DNA of 64,000 bases from Adiantum capillus-veneris. Taxonomy: Eukaryota > Streptophyta > Polypodiopsida > Polypodiales > Pteridaceae. Each line of letters begins with the position of its first letter. The first letter of the stretch is position 1. This document shows positions 25,154 to 35,394 of the stretch, in pieces. The notes under the pieces were generated by a model that was given only the letters and a program-made list of their open reading frames with translations, had not been told where the DNA came from and made no database searches. Made by a program: the position numbers and the translations under genes. The stretch is taken from NCBI GenBank assembly GCA_014529385.2, contig CM043963.1, forward strand, positions 95,060,412 through 95,124,411, written 5' to 3'.

Positions 25154-26375
25154 AACTTACATGGCATAAGAGTCTAGAGTCGGGAAGCTGAGCCACTAAA
25201 TAAGCGAAGTGTAAACCCAAGCTTCAAGTTAATATTTTTATGTGGTCTATGAGTCTAGCTAATAGGTATAAGCTCAAGCTGGAGAGTTGAGCATACATAA
25301 AGTCATGTCGCTCATGCTAGAAGAGGTGAGCATAAGAGTCAAAGTCCATATAATATATAAGGTGGAGAAGGTGGAGTAGTCAAAACAAAAACACTCACGC
25401 ACTTGACACAGTGAGGAAGAGTTGAGAAACCTCGACAACAAAAACCCTTCTTGTGAGTAGTGAAAGCTTTTGAAGCACTCATGCTATATGTTTTGCTCGC
25501 TACACTAACTCCATGAAGAACCCATCAATAATCTTCTCTCGCACCGCATCTTGTTTAACATGCATAACTCTGTGCAAGTATATAGATGTCCCATCATTGG
25601 ACATATGCATTAGGCACTCTTTTTTATTCCACCCATGCACTTACACAAACAAATGACGATGACCAAGCGGAAACAGGTTTTATGAGCCTTTGCTCAACAA
25701 CAATGACTCTGACTTCAAGCTACTAACACTTATCCATGTATATCATGAAGCCCATACTAGTAGCCATATGGCCATATGTACTTTAACTTAGCATAACTCT
25801 ATAACATCAGAACCTAAGTACATATAGCCTCGCATTTAATTATGACTTAAGACATTTTTTTCCCACTGGGTTTTTCCCTTTAGTCTTATCCAGGTATCCA
25901 AGACCTTCATTTTGTATATACTCTATATTTTACTTTTACTCTTTTATTGTTTATAACAACAAAAACAAGAAGAACCACAATATCCCCACACTACTAATTG
26001 CAAATCTACTGAAAATTCAAAAGGGAGAGGCCAAAAAACAGTTTGACAGAGCTTCAAGTCAACTTACAGGTACGACTTCCAGATAAAAAGCACAGGAAAA
26101 GCAAACTAGAGCTACAATGACAACGACCTGTTGCACCAACAAGTCGATACAACCTCATGCAATTAAAGATACAACAACCAATCGGAGGGGGAGAGTTCCA
26201 GGCTTCAAATACACTACAGGTATAACTTCAAGGCAGCTTTAACATCACGCAAAGCGACCAACTACAGAAGAGGCTGCCACAACAACTTCAACCAACACCA
26301 AGACATCAAGAACTCGTCAAGGCCAACAAAGACATAGGGTCTTGTCAGGGACGACAAGAATTCGGAGGGGGAGAG
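25154..26375 (+). other. Element A 3' noncoding region and polypurine tract
   Basis: About 1.2 kb without credible coding sequence between the last ORF and the 3' LTR. It ends in the polypurine tract TTCGGAGGGGGAGAG (26,361-26,375), directly before TGTTG. A similar GGAGGGGGAGAG lies at about 26,176 and may be a duplicated tract. Confidence 0.75.
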
Positions 26376-27445
26376 TGTTGAAAGGACGCCCTTTCAACAA
26401 CGTTTCCACAAAGATTCCATTAAGATTCCTCAAAAATTCTAAAGATTCCACATGAACATGACGATGAAGTAATGAAGATGAAGATGGATGCTGCAACATG
26501 AAGATACGAGTTCATGGACGTCATCGAATATCCCGTTATTATTATTTTGAGCCATTACGGCCACTTTTGTAATGTTTACGGGAACCTCATATTTTAAATC
26601 GACACTTGTATTTTGGCTAGAGATGCTTGTATAATGAGTAAAGCCAACTCAGTTTCTTGTAATTAAGCTCTGTAGAAGCCTAGGGACAATTCAGGTCATT
26701 TGGCCGGACATTAGGTTTGAAGGCTTGGTATATAAACTGAAACCAAAGGCTTTGTAAGAAAGACATTATGTTATCTCAAATAATATACAGCCGTGGGTTC
26801 TGTAGCACACAGTAGTGAGCTTCACGCATACACACCGTCGTGCACACTAATCACATTGCAGATATGAGAGTAGGAGCGTGTTAGCATCGAGGAGCTCTCC
26901 GCGTCCATGCAAGCAATGCAGTAAGCCGAGGACCACATCGCGAGACTGCCTACTACGAGCTATATTTGGTCGTAAGTACCTCGAACGACATCAGATCTGA
27001 ATGATCAAGTGGTCATTAGAATCAGGGCGAGAAGCTCTTCGTGTTGATGTCTTTGTAGATCAATTTCGGACACCTTGGAAATTACTATTTTGAGTCTATC
27101 GCGATAGAGATTAGAGGTCTTACAGTTATGGTTTTCAGGGTTTAGGTGTTTGGCCATATAGGATATGTCCTTGTGAGTCTTACCCTCCGATTTCGAGTCA
27201 TTCCGATATGATTTGAGACTGTTTCGAGCTTGTAGTGTTTCGTAGAATGCGTTGTCTGTTTCTTTGCTTTATGGTAGTGTTGTGGTAGGATTAGTGATTG
27301 TAGAGTGTTGTTCGTGTCTAGCTCAGGGTTGACAACCTTGAGATTGCCTCCATGCCTAGTCGGGTCAGCTACGTCCTCGGATTGACAGTTTGTTGGTCTG
27401 TGTTCTCGCTGTGCTCCATCATCCATCGTGGCGTACCCGCTAACA
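26376..27445 (+). repeat. 3' LTR of element A
   Basis: 1,070 bp, matching 15,892-16,961 end to end with scattered substitutions. It includes a near-perfect GAGTCTATCGCGATAGAGAT at about 27,092, where the 5' LTR has GAGTCTCTCACGATAGCGAT. Confidence 0.93.
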
Positions 27446-28226
27446 ACTTTACCTCTTCAATCCATAACGGAATCTCCAAATTTGCTACCGCTTTTGCATC
27501 TTGGTTCACCTCGACATGGATCTTCTCCTCGATGACAAGCTCTTTCACCCTCGGCACATGCACATCACAAAATGGAAACCTCTAAGGAACATAACCAATA
27601 GTAGGTCTTACCTCCACATGCCTTGCATTTTGAGCCATTGGAATCAGCCTTGGTTGGACCCAAGAGCACTTTGCTACCTCCGCAACATGCATATAATCTG
27701 CAGGCTTTAGCATTCCCAACTCCAACTTCCGCTTCACCTTTCTGCTCTTTATCTTTGCCAGATAGACCATGTCTCCATAGGTATCTGTGCCATCTTCGAC
27801 CTTTTCTTTAATCCTCGGATGCAAGCACTCTAATAGCTTTGACAGCTTCAAAGATTGAATTATTTTTACCCCAGTAGCAATCTCTAACTGCTTCCAACAA
27901 GCTTCAAACTGCTCAATGAAAATAGAGAAATCTTTACTCACATCCTGGTGTACCGCCTTCAGCCTTGCACCGGGTTTTTCTGCCGTAATCACCTCTCAAA
28001 ACTGCTCCAGAAACTAACTCTACAACCTTTGCCATGATTCTCGATCACTGCTCTTTAAGCCATCGAATCACACCTTGTCTCGTCCTCGCATCAACAAAGG
28101 CACCGTCTGTAACCTTTTTGAATCCGTCAACATACGCATCGACAGCAACCATAGCTCAAAATCTGCTAACCAATCCTTGGGATCTTCAATGCCTGTAAAT
28201 ATGGGGCCAAAACCTGGCTCCACCAT
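27446..28226 (-). pseudogene. Element B gag, N-terminal part
   Basis: Starting at ATG 28,226 the minus strand reads FTGIEDPKDWLADFELWL, the typical opening of a retrotransposon capsid, where a small acidic motif precedes a W..FE helix. Four stops lie between 28,072 and 27,993. The frame is then open from 27,992 to 27,582 with LSKLLECLHPRIKEKV-like helices and a degenerate Cys cluster (CKACGG, about 27,625). The frame shifts near 27,570 and reaches 27,446 as LEIPLWIEEVK, where element A cuts in. The frame resumes at 15,891. Confidence 0.7.
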
Positions 28227-28346
28227 CTTTGTGAGCTTCAACCTCGACCATCAAACATCTTGACCATCAGACAACCGCTTTGTTGGCAAAAAAACACCAC
28301 CTCAAATTGGAGCATCAGACAGCTCCTCAGTGGGGGCACCAAAAGA

Positions 28347-30391
28347 TGGAGTGGGGGAATAGGGAACACACCTAGCACACAAAGTATTTGCCTCTATATA
28401 GCCAAGGGATTCCACAACACCCCTATCCTCTCAAATAACACCTTCAAATTGGCTAATTTGTACTAACAACTCCACTTAACATACAAAAAAACTATCTCAC
28501 ACCTTGAAAAAAAACACCTCACACCACAAATGCACCCACACTGCTCAACTCACCCTTTCCGACTCACAAAAACACTCCTAATCTGCCCTCTTGGTAGCAC
28601 CTTTCAAGCTGCAGGCAAACCCTCTGCAAGCAATGGCCAATACACGAAGAGCGAGAGAAAAGGAGGGGAATGGGGAGAAGCAACACAAGAGATTGGGGCA
28701 AATAAGTGGTATTATTGCATAGGGAGTAGTACAATCAAGTATGCAGCTTCAATGTCAAGCTTAGCAACACACAAGCTTTAAGCTTCCACTCACACACTCA
28801 GGCAAAACAGGGCCTCAAATTTTCGCATTTACAACCTTTTATAGGGGTCCTTCTAGGAGGTCCAAAAAAGAAAAAAGAATGAGTTTCTCCTCCCATGGCC
28901 TTCACTTAGAGCTTCTTTTAAAATTTGTTTGCATTGCCAACACTTTGCATAGTTCATTTTTGGAAAGAATTACATGGTGTGCACATTGGTCCTTTGTCCC
29001 TTCCATTTGGCTGCCCGGAGTTCCCCTTGGGCCTTTCAGTGTCCTTGGCCTTGCCCTTTAACTGCCCTTGTCGGCTCATCCTCTTTGCAATGAGACCCCT
29101 CCCCTGTCGAGGCAATAGCGATGTCGCTATTGGGGGGGGGGGGGGGGGGGGGGGGGGTTCACCCCTATCCTCAAAAAACTTTGACCCTTAGAAGGCGTGG
29201 GCACACCAGCGAGACAGGGCCGCCCACACGCACGCCATCGCCATGGGAGGAGAGCTCCCCTCTCTCTCCCCTCTTGTGATACCAAAAGGCCTCACGGCCT
29301 GGACCATATACCACGGCTCCCCTGCGAGTCCCTTGCGCATGTGAGATAACCACCGGCCACGTGGCAGCTCCTCAATGACTTGCACCCCCAAGGGCCATAA
29401 ACCCCTTCAAAAGAATTTAGAAAAAAACTTTTTTTTTGTCCTCTTTCCCCAGCTCCCATTCTCTGCTCCAAGGTTGGACTACCAAGTCATAAAGCCCAGC
29501 CGGGAACTCACTTGCCTGACTCTGGATTCACCTTTCCTTGCCGCCCTTCACAATTTTTTGAGCCCCCAAATCGAGGCCATAAAAAACCTAAAAAACCATT
29601 TGCAAATACTTCACTCTTAACTCCTCAGGCATGGCCATACCATCTGTGATCGAGGCTCGGAATCACATGCTGTGACTTCCTGCTAACTCCATGTTGTGTA
29701 TACTATCATCGAGAACTTTGGCGAGGCCCAAAAGATGCCATATGGCACATCCTTCAATGCAGCCAAGTGGGCTCAGACCCGGTGGGCTCAGACCCAACCC
29801 CCGAAAAAACTTCAATTAATCATATCTTGCAAACCATAGCCCTGATCCACAATCCGAAAAGACAGGCAGGCTCCATGAAATGAGCTCTACACACCTGTAC
29901 CTCGACTTCCCCTTGGACCATCTGTCCCCAGTTGCCCTGCCCGGCAAGAATCTACAAGCCGCTGAAACTTCAACCTACAATAACTTGGGCCCGTAGCTGA
30001 ATTGAGCTCTACACACCTGTACCTCGACTTCCCCTTGGACCATCTGTCCCTAGCTGCCCTGCCCGAAAAGAATCTGCAAACCATTGAAACTTCAACCTCC
30101 AATAACTTGGGCCCGTAGCTCGGTTTGATGATCCGTCTGGACCTGCTTCTTAAGTACTTCAATCTCTTCATTCCTAGACCCAGAAGCTGCACTTTTCATC
30201 TCCTTCACCTGCTACCCCAATTAGCCCATGATGGAGCCTTCCTCGGCCTATAAGCCGCATCGTGCATACACTTCCGCTGCTACCTACCCTCCCATGATTT
30301 TCCTAGCTGCTCCAATCCTTTGCCACCCTCTGCTTGCCTGCATATATCTGCCCATACCACCTTCTAGAGTCCACACACTTTGGATGCACCA
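28347..30391 (-). repeat. 5' LTR of element B
   Basis: About 2.05 kb, homologous to 12,553-14,553. In the minus direction it runs from TGGTGCATCC at 30,391 to CACTCCA at 28,347. It is followed by TCTTTTGGTGCCCCCACTGA, whose TGGTGCCCCCACTGAGGA part (28,324-28,341, complement) is the likely primer site; I could not assign the tRNA. An internal duplication of about 120 bp is visible near 29,880-30,120 (CTCTACACACCTGTACCTCG twice). Confidence 0.85.
29132..29157. repeat. Poly-G tract of about 26 bases in the B LTR
   Basis: The corresponding site in the other B LTR (13,321-13,333) has only GGGCGGGGGGGGGG, so the run expanded or was mis-sized after insertion. Such runs are prone to sequencing error. 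Confidence 0.9.
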
Positions 30392-31960
30392 ACGACATCC
30401 ATCTCCTCTTAACCTACACATCCTCTAGTATGTGCCACATTTGATTTTTGGAGGTTCAATCTTCTTGTAGATCTTCCATGCTTTCACCTTCATTGATATA
30501 TTCCATAGCCTTATCTTCACCTTGATCTTCACCTATGTTTTGCTCTTTCTCTTCCTCAACATATTCTGGATCATTTTCTTTTCTTCCCTTTAACACTTTG
30601 ATCCTTTTTTATGCAATGGAACCTTTACTATTGTCCCATCTAGTCCAAAAAAGCTATAGTAGCATTTTCATGCACATGTTTTACAATATATGATCCGAAC
30701 AGTCTTTTTGAGAGCTTACACATGACTATGTGTTGGTTATCAAGGCTACTATCATATATTAAATCCCTAGTCACCTTTGTCAATTGCTTTGCTCCTGAGC
30801 TGATGTCGCTTATCAAATTAGTCCTTGTTTTTCAACCTTGCATGTTTTAGTCGCTCTTTTGTAGCCTCAACGTCTTGAAGTCTTCTCTCTAGTTTCCTTA
30901 TATGCAATGCAAGGAGCTCTTCCATGTTAAAACCCTCTTGCCAAGGTAGTACATTTCATGTGTGAATGGTATCTTCAATTGGCATCACTGGCTTTTTACC
31001 ATACATTAGCTATAAATTGTACAATTAGTTCATAAAGAATATGGCAACAATTTTGGCCACTCATGCCAACTCTTCCTTTGCAAGCCTTGTCCAAAGCTTT
31101 GATGATAGAAGGATGCCCTCTTTCACTCTTTACTTTTTTTTCAAGGTTGTAAATTGTAGTAAGGGAAGCTTGATTCCTAATTTGAAAAAGAATTCCCTTG
31201 CTTCCTTGGCATCTAGCTCACCTTTGTCCACGTGATCTTTACCACACAACCATAACGGCAAATCACATCATCAAGAAGGAGTTTGCATACTTCTTACTTG
31301 GTTTTTTCTCTTAATGCTTGCTCTTCAACCTGGTACGTTAGTTTCTCTCATGCAAGAACTAAGTATCTCATCTCCCAGAGTCCTAAAGGCATTGTGACAA
31401 GATCCACAACCCATTTATAGTGCATGGCTATTGGCTGTAGGGTGCAAGCCATCACGATGCCGTACCCCTGCCATACATTTGACAAGTTACACACAACTCT
31501 ACAAATGGAGATACATATAAATTATACATACCCTTCCACCATTATTTTTCTTTCATCTTTGAGAAGGTTGCCCACAGACCCCTGTGTCGGCCCATAGACT
31601 CTCATGAAACTCTTGCATGAGATTAACTTGAGTCTCTTTTTTACATATAACCCATTGTGGTGTAGCACCCTTTTGTTTAAAATGATTCCACAAGTAAACA
31701 TCCCTCAAAAGTGCCCATATGCTTTCTTGCATATTCTCTTGAACTCTTGTTCAGACCAATCATTCGATTTTCTGAACGTATGCAGTCACCTGCTTCATGT
31801 AGAATCTCCTTTGTAAGATTTATTTTTTTATCTATTCCATGACATATGGCTAAATTCTACCATGATGATCACTCAACTCTTCATCACTAAGATGCTCAAC
31901 ATTCAATCCATAAGTAGTTGCCTCAGCTGAAGTGGTGGCATGGCTCATTACCTCTTGTGG
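30392..31960 (-). pseudogene. Element C' RNase H end and integrase, inverted copy
   Basis: The complement matches the element C integrase (7,540-8,885) throughout, including the 3' acidic tail and the purine tract before the LTR. It is heavily broken by stops. It extends further 5' than C: from about 31,940 it reads ATTYGLNVEHLSDEELSDHH, the linker between RNase H and integrase. Element D's left terminus interrupts it at 31,961, and element B separates it from its LTR at 12,549. Confidence 0.8.
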
Positions 31961-31992
31961 CATTAGGGGAATTTTGAGGTCATTTTTGTGCC
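31961..31992 (+). repeat. Left terminal inverted repeat of element D
   Basis: 32 bp beginning CATTAGGGGAATTTTGAGGT. It pairs with 39,789-39,820, with one difference (T versus C at the 23rd base). Confidence 0.92.
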
Positions 31993-32340
31993 TTTTAGCG
32001 TGTAGAGAGAGAGTGGTCTCAACCAATGGTTGAAGAGCTTCCGTTACGGAACCTCTATTTTTGGAAACTCACAAAAAAAGAAAATAGTCTATCTTTACCG
32101 CAACTTTGAGCTGGTAAATAGCAATGTAAACAAGTAAAAGTGCAAAGGCATTTAATAGCTGTCGCTTTTAGAAAGACGTACTTCTCATATTATATTGTTT
32201 TCATTTTGCACGTTGCCATCATAAAACAACGTTTGGATTATATCTCATGATCTTTTCCAGTTTTGAACCGTTTTTTGCACATTCTGCTTATTCTTCTCTT
32301 GAACTCAGACTAGACTTCTCTGCTCATTTCTTTTTTCACC

Positions 32341-33017
32341 ATGGAATCTTCATCACGATCAAAACGACCAAGAACTTCCATTGAAGCCATTATCACTTAC
32401 AACACGACTGATCAAAATGGACAGAGTAGAATTTCTATATTCATGCCCATTGTAGTTTCTATAGACTTTAGACTCAGAAAATCTAGAACAATGTTTTCAG
32501 TGAAGACTTTAGACTCAGCAAATGTACTTGAATTTGTGGATGAGGGTTGGAACACCAAAACAGTGAATGGAATCACTTGTTATGTGCAAGCTGGCTCTAT
32601 TGCTTGCAAATACATGATAGGGACACAAAACTTCATTATGTCATTTTATTACTGAAGATGGCACTATGTTGGTGGTCAGCTAACTCCACTTGATCAAGAC
32701 ATGGAGGACTTCATTGACAGCCCAATAGAAGACATTGATATATGGGTAAACAATGAGCATCTGTCAATTGTAAAGATAAGAGGCATGTGTAGCTTACAAC
32801 AATTGAGATTGGATCTGCAAAATGATGAAATTGAACTGCCCACAACATTCTGCTTTCAAGTAAATGGTAGAAAGGTAGAAAGTAAATGCCTAAAAGTCTC
32901 TTGTTCTCTTATTGGTTCTTTATTTAACTTTGACTGTTTTTGTAGGTATCAAAAAGGAATGAAAACAGGCTACAGTTCAAGGACATCTTGGATGGCATTG
33001 TACATTTGGTGCCTTAA
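32341..33017 (+). pseudogene. Element D gene 1, unknown protein with possible ubiquitin-like domain
   Basis: ATG 32,341 opens a frame interrupted once, by TGA at 32,653 (CGA-to-TGA type), and continuing in the same frame to 32,874. A 71-bp GT-AG intron (32,875-32,945) joins, in phase, a last exon ending TAA at 33,015-33,017. The N-terminus is basic (SRSKRPRTS). The C-terminal 70 residues alternate strands and a helix, with IWVNNEHLSIVKI, LQQLRLDL and FCFQVNGRKVS, then a final LQFKDIL helix. That layout resembles a beta-grasp (ubiquitin-like) fold. The fold assignment is my inference; I recognise no family. Confidence 0.5.
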
Positions 33018-33040
33018 ACATCCTTCAAGGCAATTTTGTA

Positions 33041-33160
33041 ACACATGCCCTGCGAGGATCTTATTTTGTATCACATGACCTACAAGGATCTTATTTTGTA
33101 TCACATGACCTACAAGGATCTTATTTTGTATCACATGATTTAAAAGGATCTTTATTTTGT
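33041..33160. repeat. 30-bp tandem repeat, about four copies
   Basis: TATCACATGACCTACAAGGA plus TCTTATTTTG repeats at 30-bp intervals just after the gene 1 stop. The outer copies are diverged. Confidence 0.93.
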
Positions 33161-33355
33161 TATTGAAATGCAACTTTTTCAAACATCCAATGATTTGATT
33201 TTGTAACAGAGTCTTAAAACAAGTATTCAATTTCAAATATTTGCACTTACATACAAGGGTCCATACAAGGGCCAATTGGTTACAAGTGGGCTATAGAATA
33301 GACAATTGGATACAATAGAGAACTGAGAAGCTTGATACAAGTGGGCTACAATAAG

Positions 33356-33676
33356 CTAGAATAGTTTTTTGGCAGGAGTTTTCCTGTCCCTAGGGGACTT
33401 CCTTAATGGGGTTGGTGCTTTTGCAGGAGATTTTCTTTTTGAAGTGGGCTTGACTGGAGGGCTTGAAGGCTGATTCCTCTTTCTCTTATCATCCATCTCT
33501 TCACTTGCCTTTTCCTGCTCACCACTCTCTTCTTCATCTTCCAGCTTTGCTTTCCCCTTCTCTTCAACATCATCATCTTCAAATACCTCTTGCAGTTCTC
33601 CATTTTCTTCAATCATATACTTGATAATCGTTGCTCTTGTCAACCATAGCACTCTCTGTTGATCTATACAAGGCAA
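33356..33676 (-). CDS. Probable last exon of the H3-Ulp1 gene, charged tail
   Basis: The minus strand is open from about 33,664, just after a TTGTATAG acceptor, to 33,356. It encodes VLWLTRATIIKYMIEENGEL, then an acidic block and a Lys/Pro/Ser-rich basic tail ending KKLF. It follows the protease exon by about 100 bp, an intron-sized gap. Because that exon ends at an in-frame TAG (33,754), the link is uncertain. It could instead be a separate small gene. Confidence 0.4.
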   Translation of the reverse strand: MPCIDQQRVLWLTRATIIKYMIEENGELQEVFEDDDVEEKGKAKLEDEEESGEQEKASEEMDDKRKRNQPSSPPVKPTSKRKSPAKAPTPLRKSPRDRKTPAKKLF

Positions 33677-33753
33677 TAGAAAGCAAGTTTTAGGAACAAT
33701 AAAATGAGAAAAAATACAGCTGGCAAATATGAAATATGCTATACTTCTATATC

Positions 33754-34683
33754 CTAATTGTCATTGCAGTATATGAAGTCCAAGAGGAGCTTGGCATTTG
33801 TCAATACCCTCCATCCACATGAATGGCTTTCAGGCTGGATTGGAACCTGCAGTTCATTACATGTATTTTTGGAAAAAAATCTTTGAGGATAATCCATTGA
33901 AGTGAACAAAGCATAAAGAATTCCAACCTTCACCACTACAAAATGGATGTCATTCAGCATCTATAAATCTTATAGTAGCACTATCCAAAATTCTTTATAA
34001 ATGAGGTTCTGCTTTACTAAAAGTATGTGCTTATGGTTTACAAAATGTGTCTGCTGCTATACTTACAATTTTGCTTGACCATGTACTCCAGCAAGAGAAT
34101 TGACAAAGTAGCATTTTCTTTTCACAATATCAATTGCAATTAAACTCCAATGTGAGCTATAAAAACAAGCCTCAGTTAGCCTTCTAACGTGAATTAGCAA
34201 ATTCTCTTCACAAGGTGTAGGTAGAAAACTTACCTCTCATGATAAGGAATCAAGAAAAATTCACAGATTTCCAAGTCCACATGAGTCAACCACTTTGTGA
34301 GCTCTCTAATGTTTGTCTCTGTCCTGAGAAATTGGGAGATAGCAGGGTCTAAAATCTCCACCTTTTGTTGAAGGTCTGGCTCATATGAATGCATCATTAA
34401 CCTGGTAAAGAGTTCTTGTTATATAAAGAGTTCTTGCTATAAACAAAAATACAGAGGAAAACAAAAACAACCTAAGGCATGTGATAAGGAGTGGAGAATT
34501 CATCTCCTTGGTCCAGTCCTTGAGAATTTCTAAGGTCTCAGAGTCAAGTGAATTGTAATCCTCCCTAGGATCCTCCCCACTGAATAGAGTGACAACAAAA
34601 CCAATAGGATTGACACTCCTCAAGAGGGGCACTGGCTGAGGTTCCAACAGGTCAAGCTCCTTTCTCTCTGCAATTTCCTTGTC
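33754..34683 (-). pseudogene. Ulp1-type (C48) cysteine protease, 3' part of the H3-like gene
   Basis: The frame of the H3-like exon continues past TAA 34,686-34,684 to a GT donor at about 34,471. Exons follow at 34,401-34,234 and 34,156-34,067, then about 33,960-33,754; the last intron's phase does not fit cleanly. The exons encode FFLIPYHESSHWSLIAID (catalytic His before Trp), YFVNSL (Asn where Ulp1 usually has the catalytic Asp) and VPIQPESHSCGW (Gln of the oxyanion hole and catalytic Cys before Gly). These are in the C48 order His-Asp-Gln-Cys. C48 enzymes cleave SUMO or related modifiers. The Asn and the stop make activity doubtful in this copy. Plant transposons carrying captured Ulp1-like genes are known. 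Confidence 0.72.
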
Positions 34684-35394
34684 TTACTTGGCTCTCTTTT
34701 TCCTTTCCTTTTCCTCTTCTTCAGTAATATCAAAAACTCCTACTTCAGGCTCCTTGGGCTTCCTCCATGGAGGAATGTTGAGAATATTGAATGCCTTTAT
34801 ATCATGCATAGGGACAGGCTCCAAAATTTTTGAAAACCTGTATGTCAGCCTCCTAAGAGTGATCATGTCTTTGTCCATCAGAGTAACCCTATGGGCATGA
34901 GCTACACAAATATAGGCATCTTGGAAAATCCCAATCATAAAGTCATCAGAAGCCTCCTGGATACATGCCAATGCAGTACTAGTCCACCTCATGGAAATCT
35001 TATACTTCTCTACAACTTGTCTGCACAGTCTCTGGAAGGGCAGTTTGGGAATTGCAAGATTGATGGCCTTTATGGCCTTCCTTTTCTCTCTTAGACATTT
35101 GAACCCCTGCTTGAACTTTCTCTTTGTAAGGAGAGTCTTAAGCTGCACAGGCTTGGAAGCTTTCCTCTGATGTGTATCTTTCCTTTTGCTTGTTTTAGGG
35201 TCGGGTAGAGAAGAATCCTTCCTCTGAGATTTGGTCTTCTTTGTGCCAGCAGAGGTTGGTTTGCCAGGATCTTTAGAAGTGGATGGTTGGTTTGGTAAAG
35301 TACTAGCTGAAGCTTTGCTAGGCTTAGGAATCTCTTCTTCATCCTTGGATAGAGGCTCATCAACTTTCCTTGCAATCTTCTTGGTCCTTGACAT
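34684..35394 (-). CDS. Histone H3-like protein encoded by element D
   Basis: 236 codons from ATG 35,394. The N-terminus MSRTKKIARK closely mimics the H3 tail ARTKQTARKS. A Lys/Ser/Pro-rich region of about 85 residues follows. Residues 97-187 are an H3 histone fold: PKLPFQRLCRQ (H3 RKLPFQRLVRE), ALACIQEASDDFMIGIFQDA (H3 [20 protein letters not shown]), HAHRVTLMDKDM (H3 HAKRVTIMPKDI). A 50-residue Glu/Lys-rich C-terminal extension, absent from normal H3, ends at TAA. Loop 1 is not lengthened, unlike CENH3. The stop is CAA-to-TAA type and the same frame runs on into the Ulp1-like protease, so the ancestral product was probably an H3-protease fusion. The start is chosen for the tail match; an upstream in-frame Met adds 14 hydrophobic residues. 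Confidence 0.88.
   Translation of the reverse strand: MSRTKKIARKVDEPLSKDEEEIPKPSKASASTLPNQPSTSKDPGKPTSAGTKKTKSQRKDSSLPDPKTSKRKDTHQRKASKPVQLKTLLTKRKFKQGFKCLREKRKAIKAINLAIPKLPFQRLCRQVVEKYKISMRWTSTALACIQEASDDFMIGIFQDAYICVAHAHRVTLMDKDMITLRRLTYRFSKILEPVPMHDIKAFNILNIPPWRKPKEPEVGVFDITEEEEKERKKRAK

Larger units (their letters stand above)
15892..27445 (+). mobile_element. Element A: 11.55-kb LTR retrotransposon without reverse transcriptase
   Basis: Two LTRs of identical length (1,070 bp; roughly 4-5% different by eye, mostly transitions) begin TGTTGAAAGG and end GCTAACA. A tRNA-Asp primer site follows the 5' LTR and a purine tract precedes the 3' LTR. The flanks GCTTT (15,887-15,891) and ACTTT (27,446-27,450) fit a 5-bp target duplication with one later change. 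Removing the element and one copy restores the open frame of element B. The interior holds leader repeats, gag, zinc knuckles, retropepsin-like sequence and a repeated C-terminal region, but no YxDD, RNase H or integrase motif. The PBS resembles that of Athila/Tat-type gypsy elements. Confidence 0.92.
12553..30391 (-). mobile_element. Element B: gag-only LTR retrotransposon, split by element A
   Basis: Two LTRs in the same (minus) orientation, 12,553-14,553 and 28,347-30,391, flank a short interior: 28,346-27,446, interrupted, then 15,891-14,554. Without element A the element is about 6.3 kb with only about 2.2 kb of interior. It encodes a gag-like protein and a long acidic tail, with no protease, reverse transcriptase or integrase seen. 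That architecture fits a non-autonomous gag-bearing retrotransposon. B lies inside element C', close to the start of its 3' LTR. Confidence 0.85.

Noticed and set aside
34684-35394. Calling the H3-like protein a centromeric CENH3
   Set aside because: Loop 1 is not lengthened, the N-terminus keeps the ordinary H3 ARTK-like start, and the gene lies within a transposon with a protease attached.
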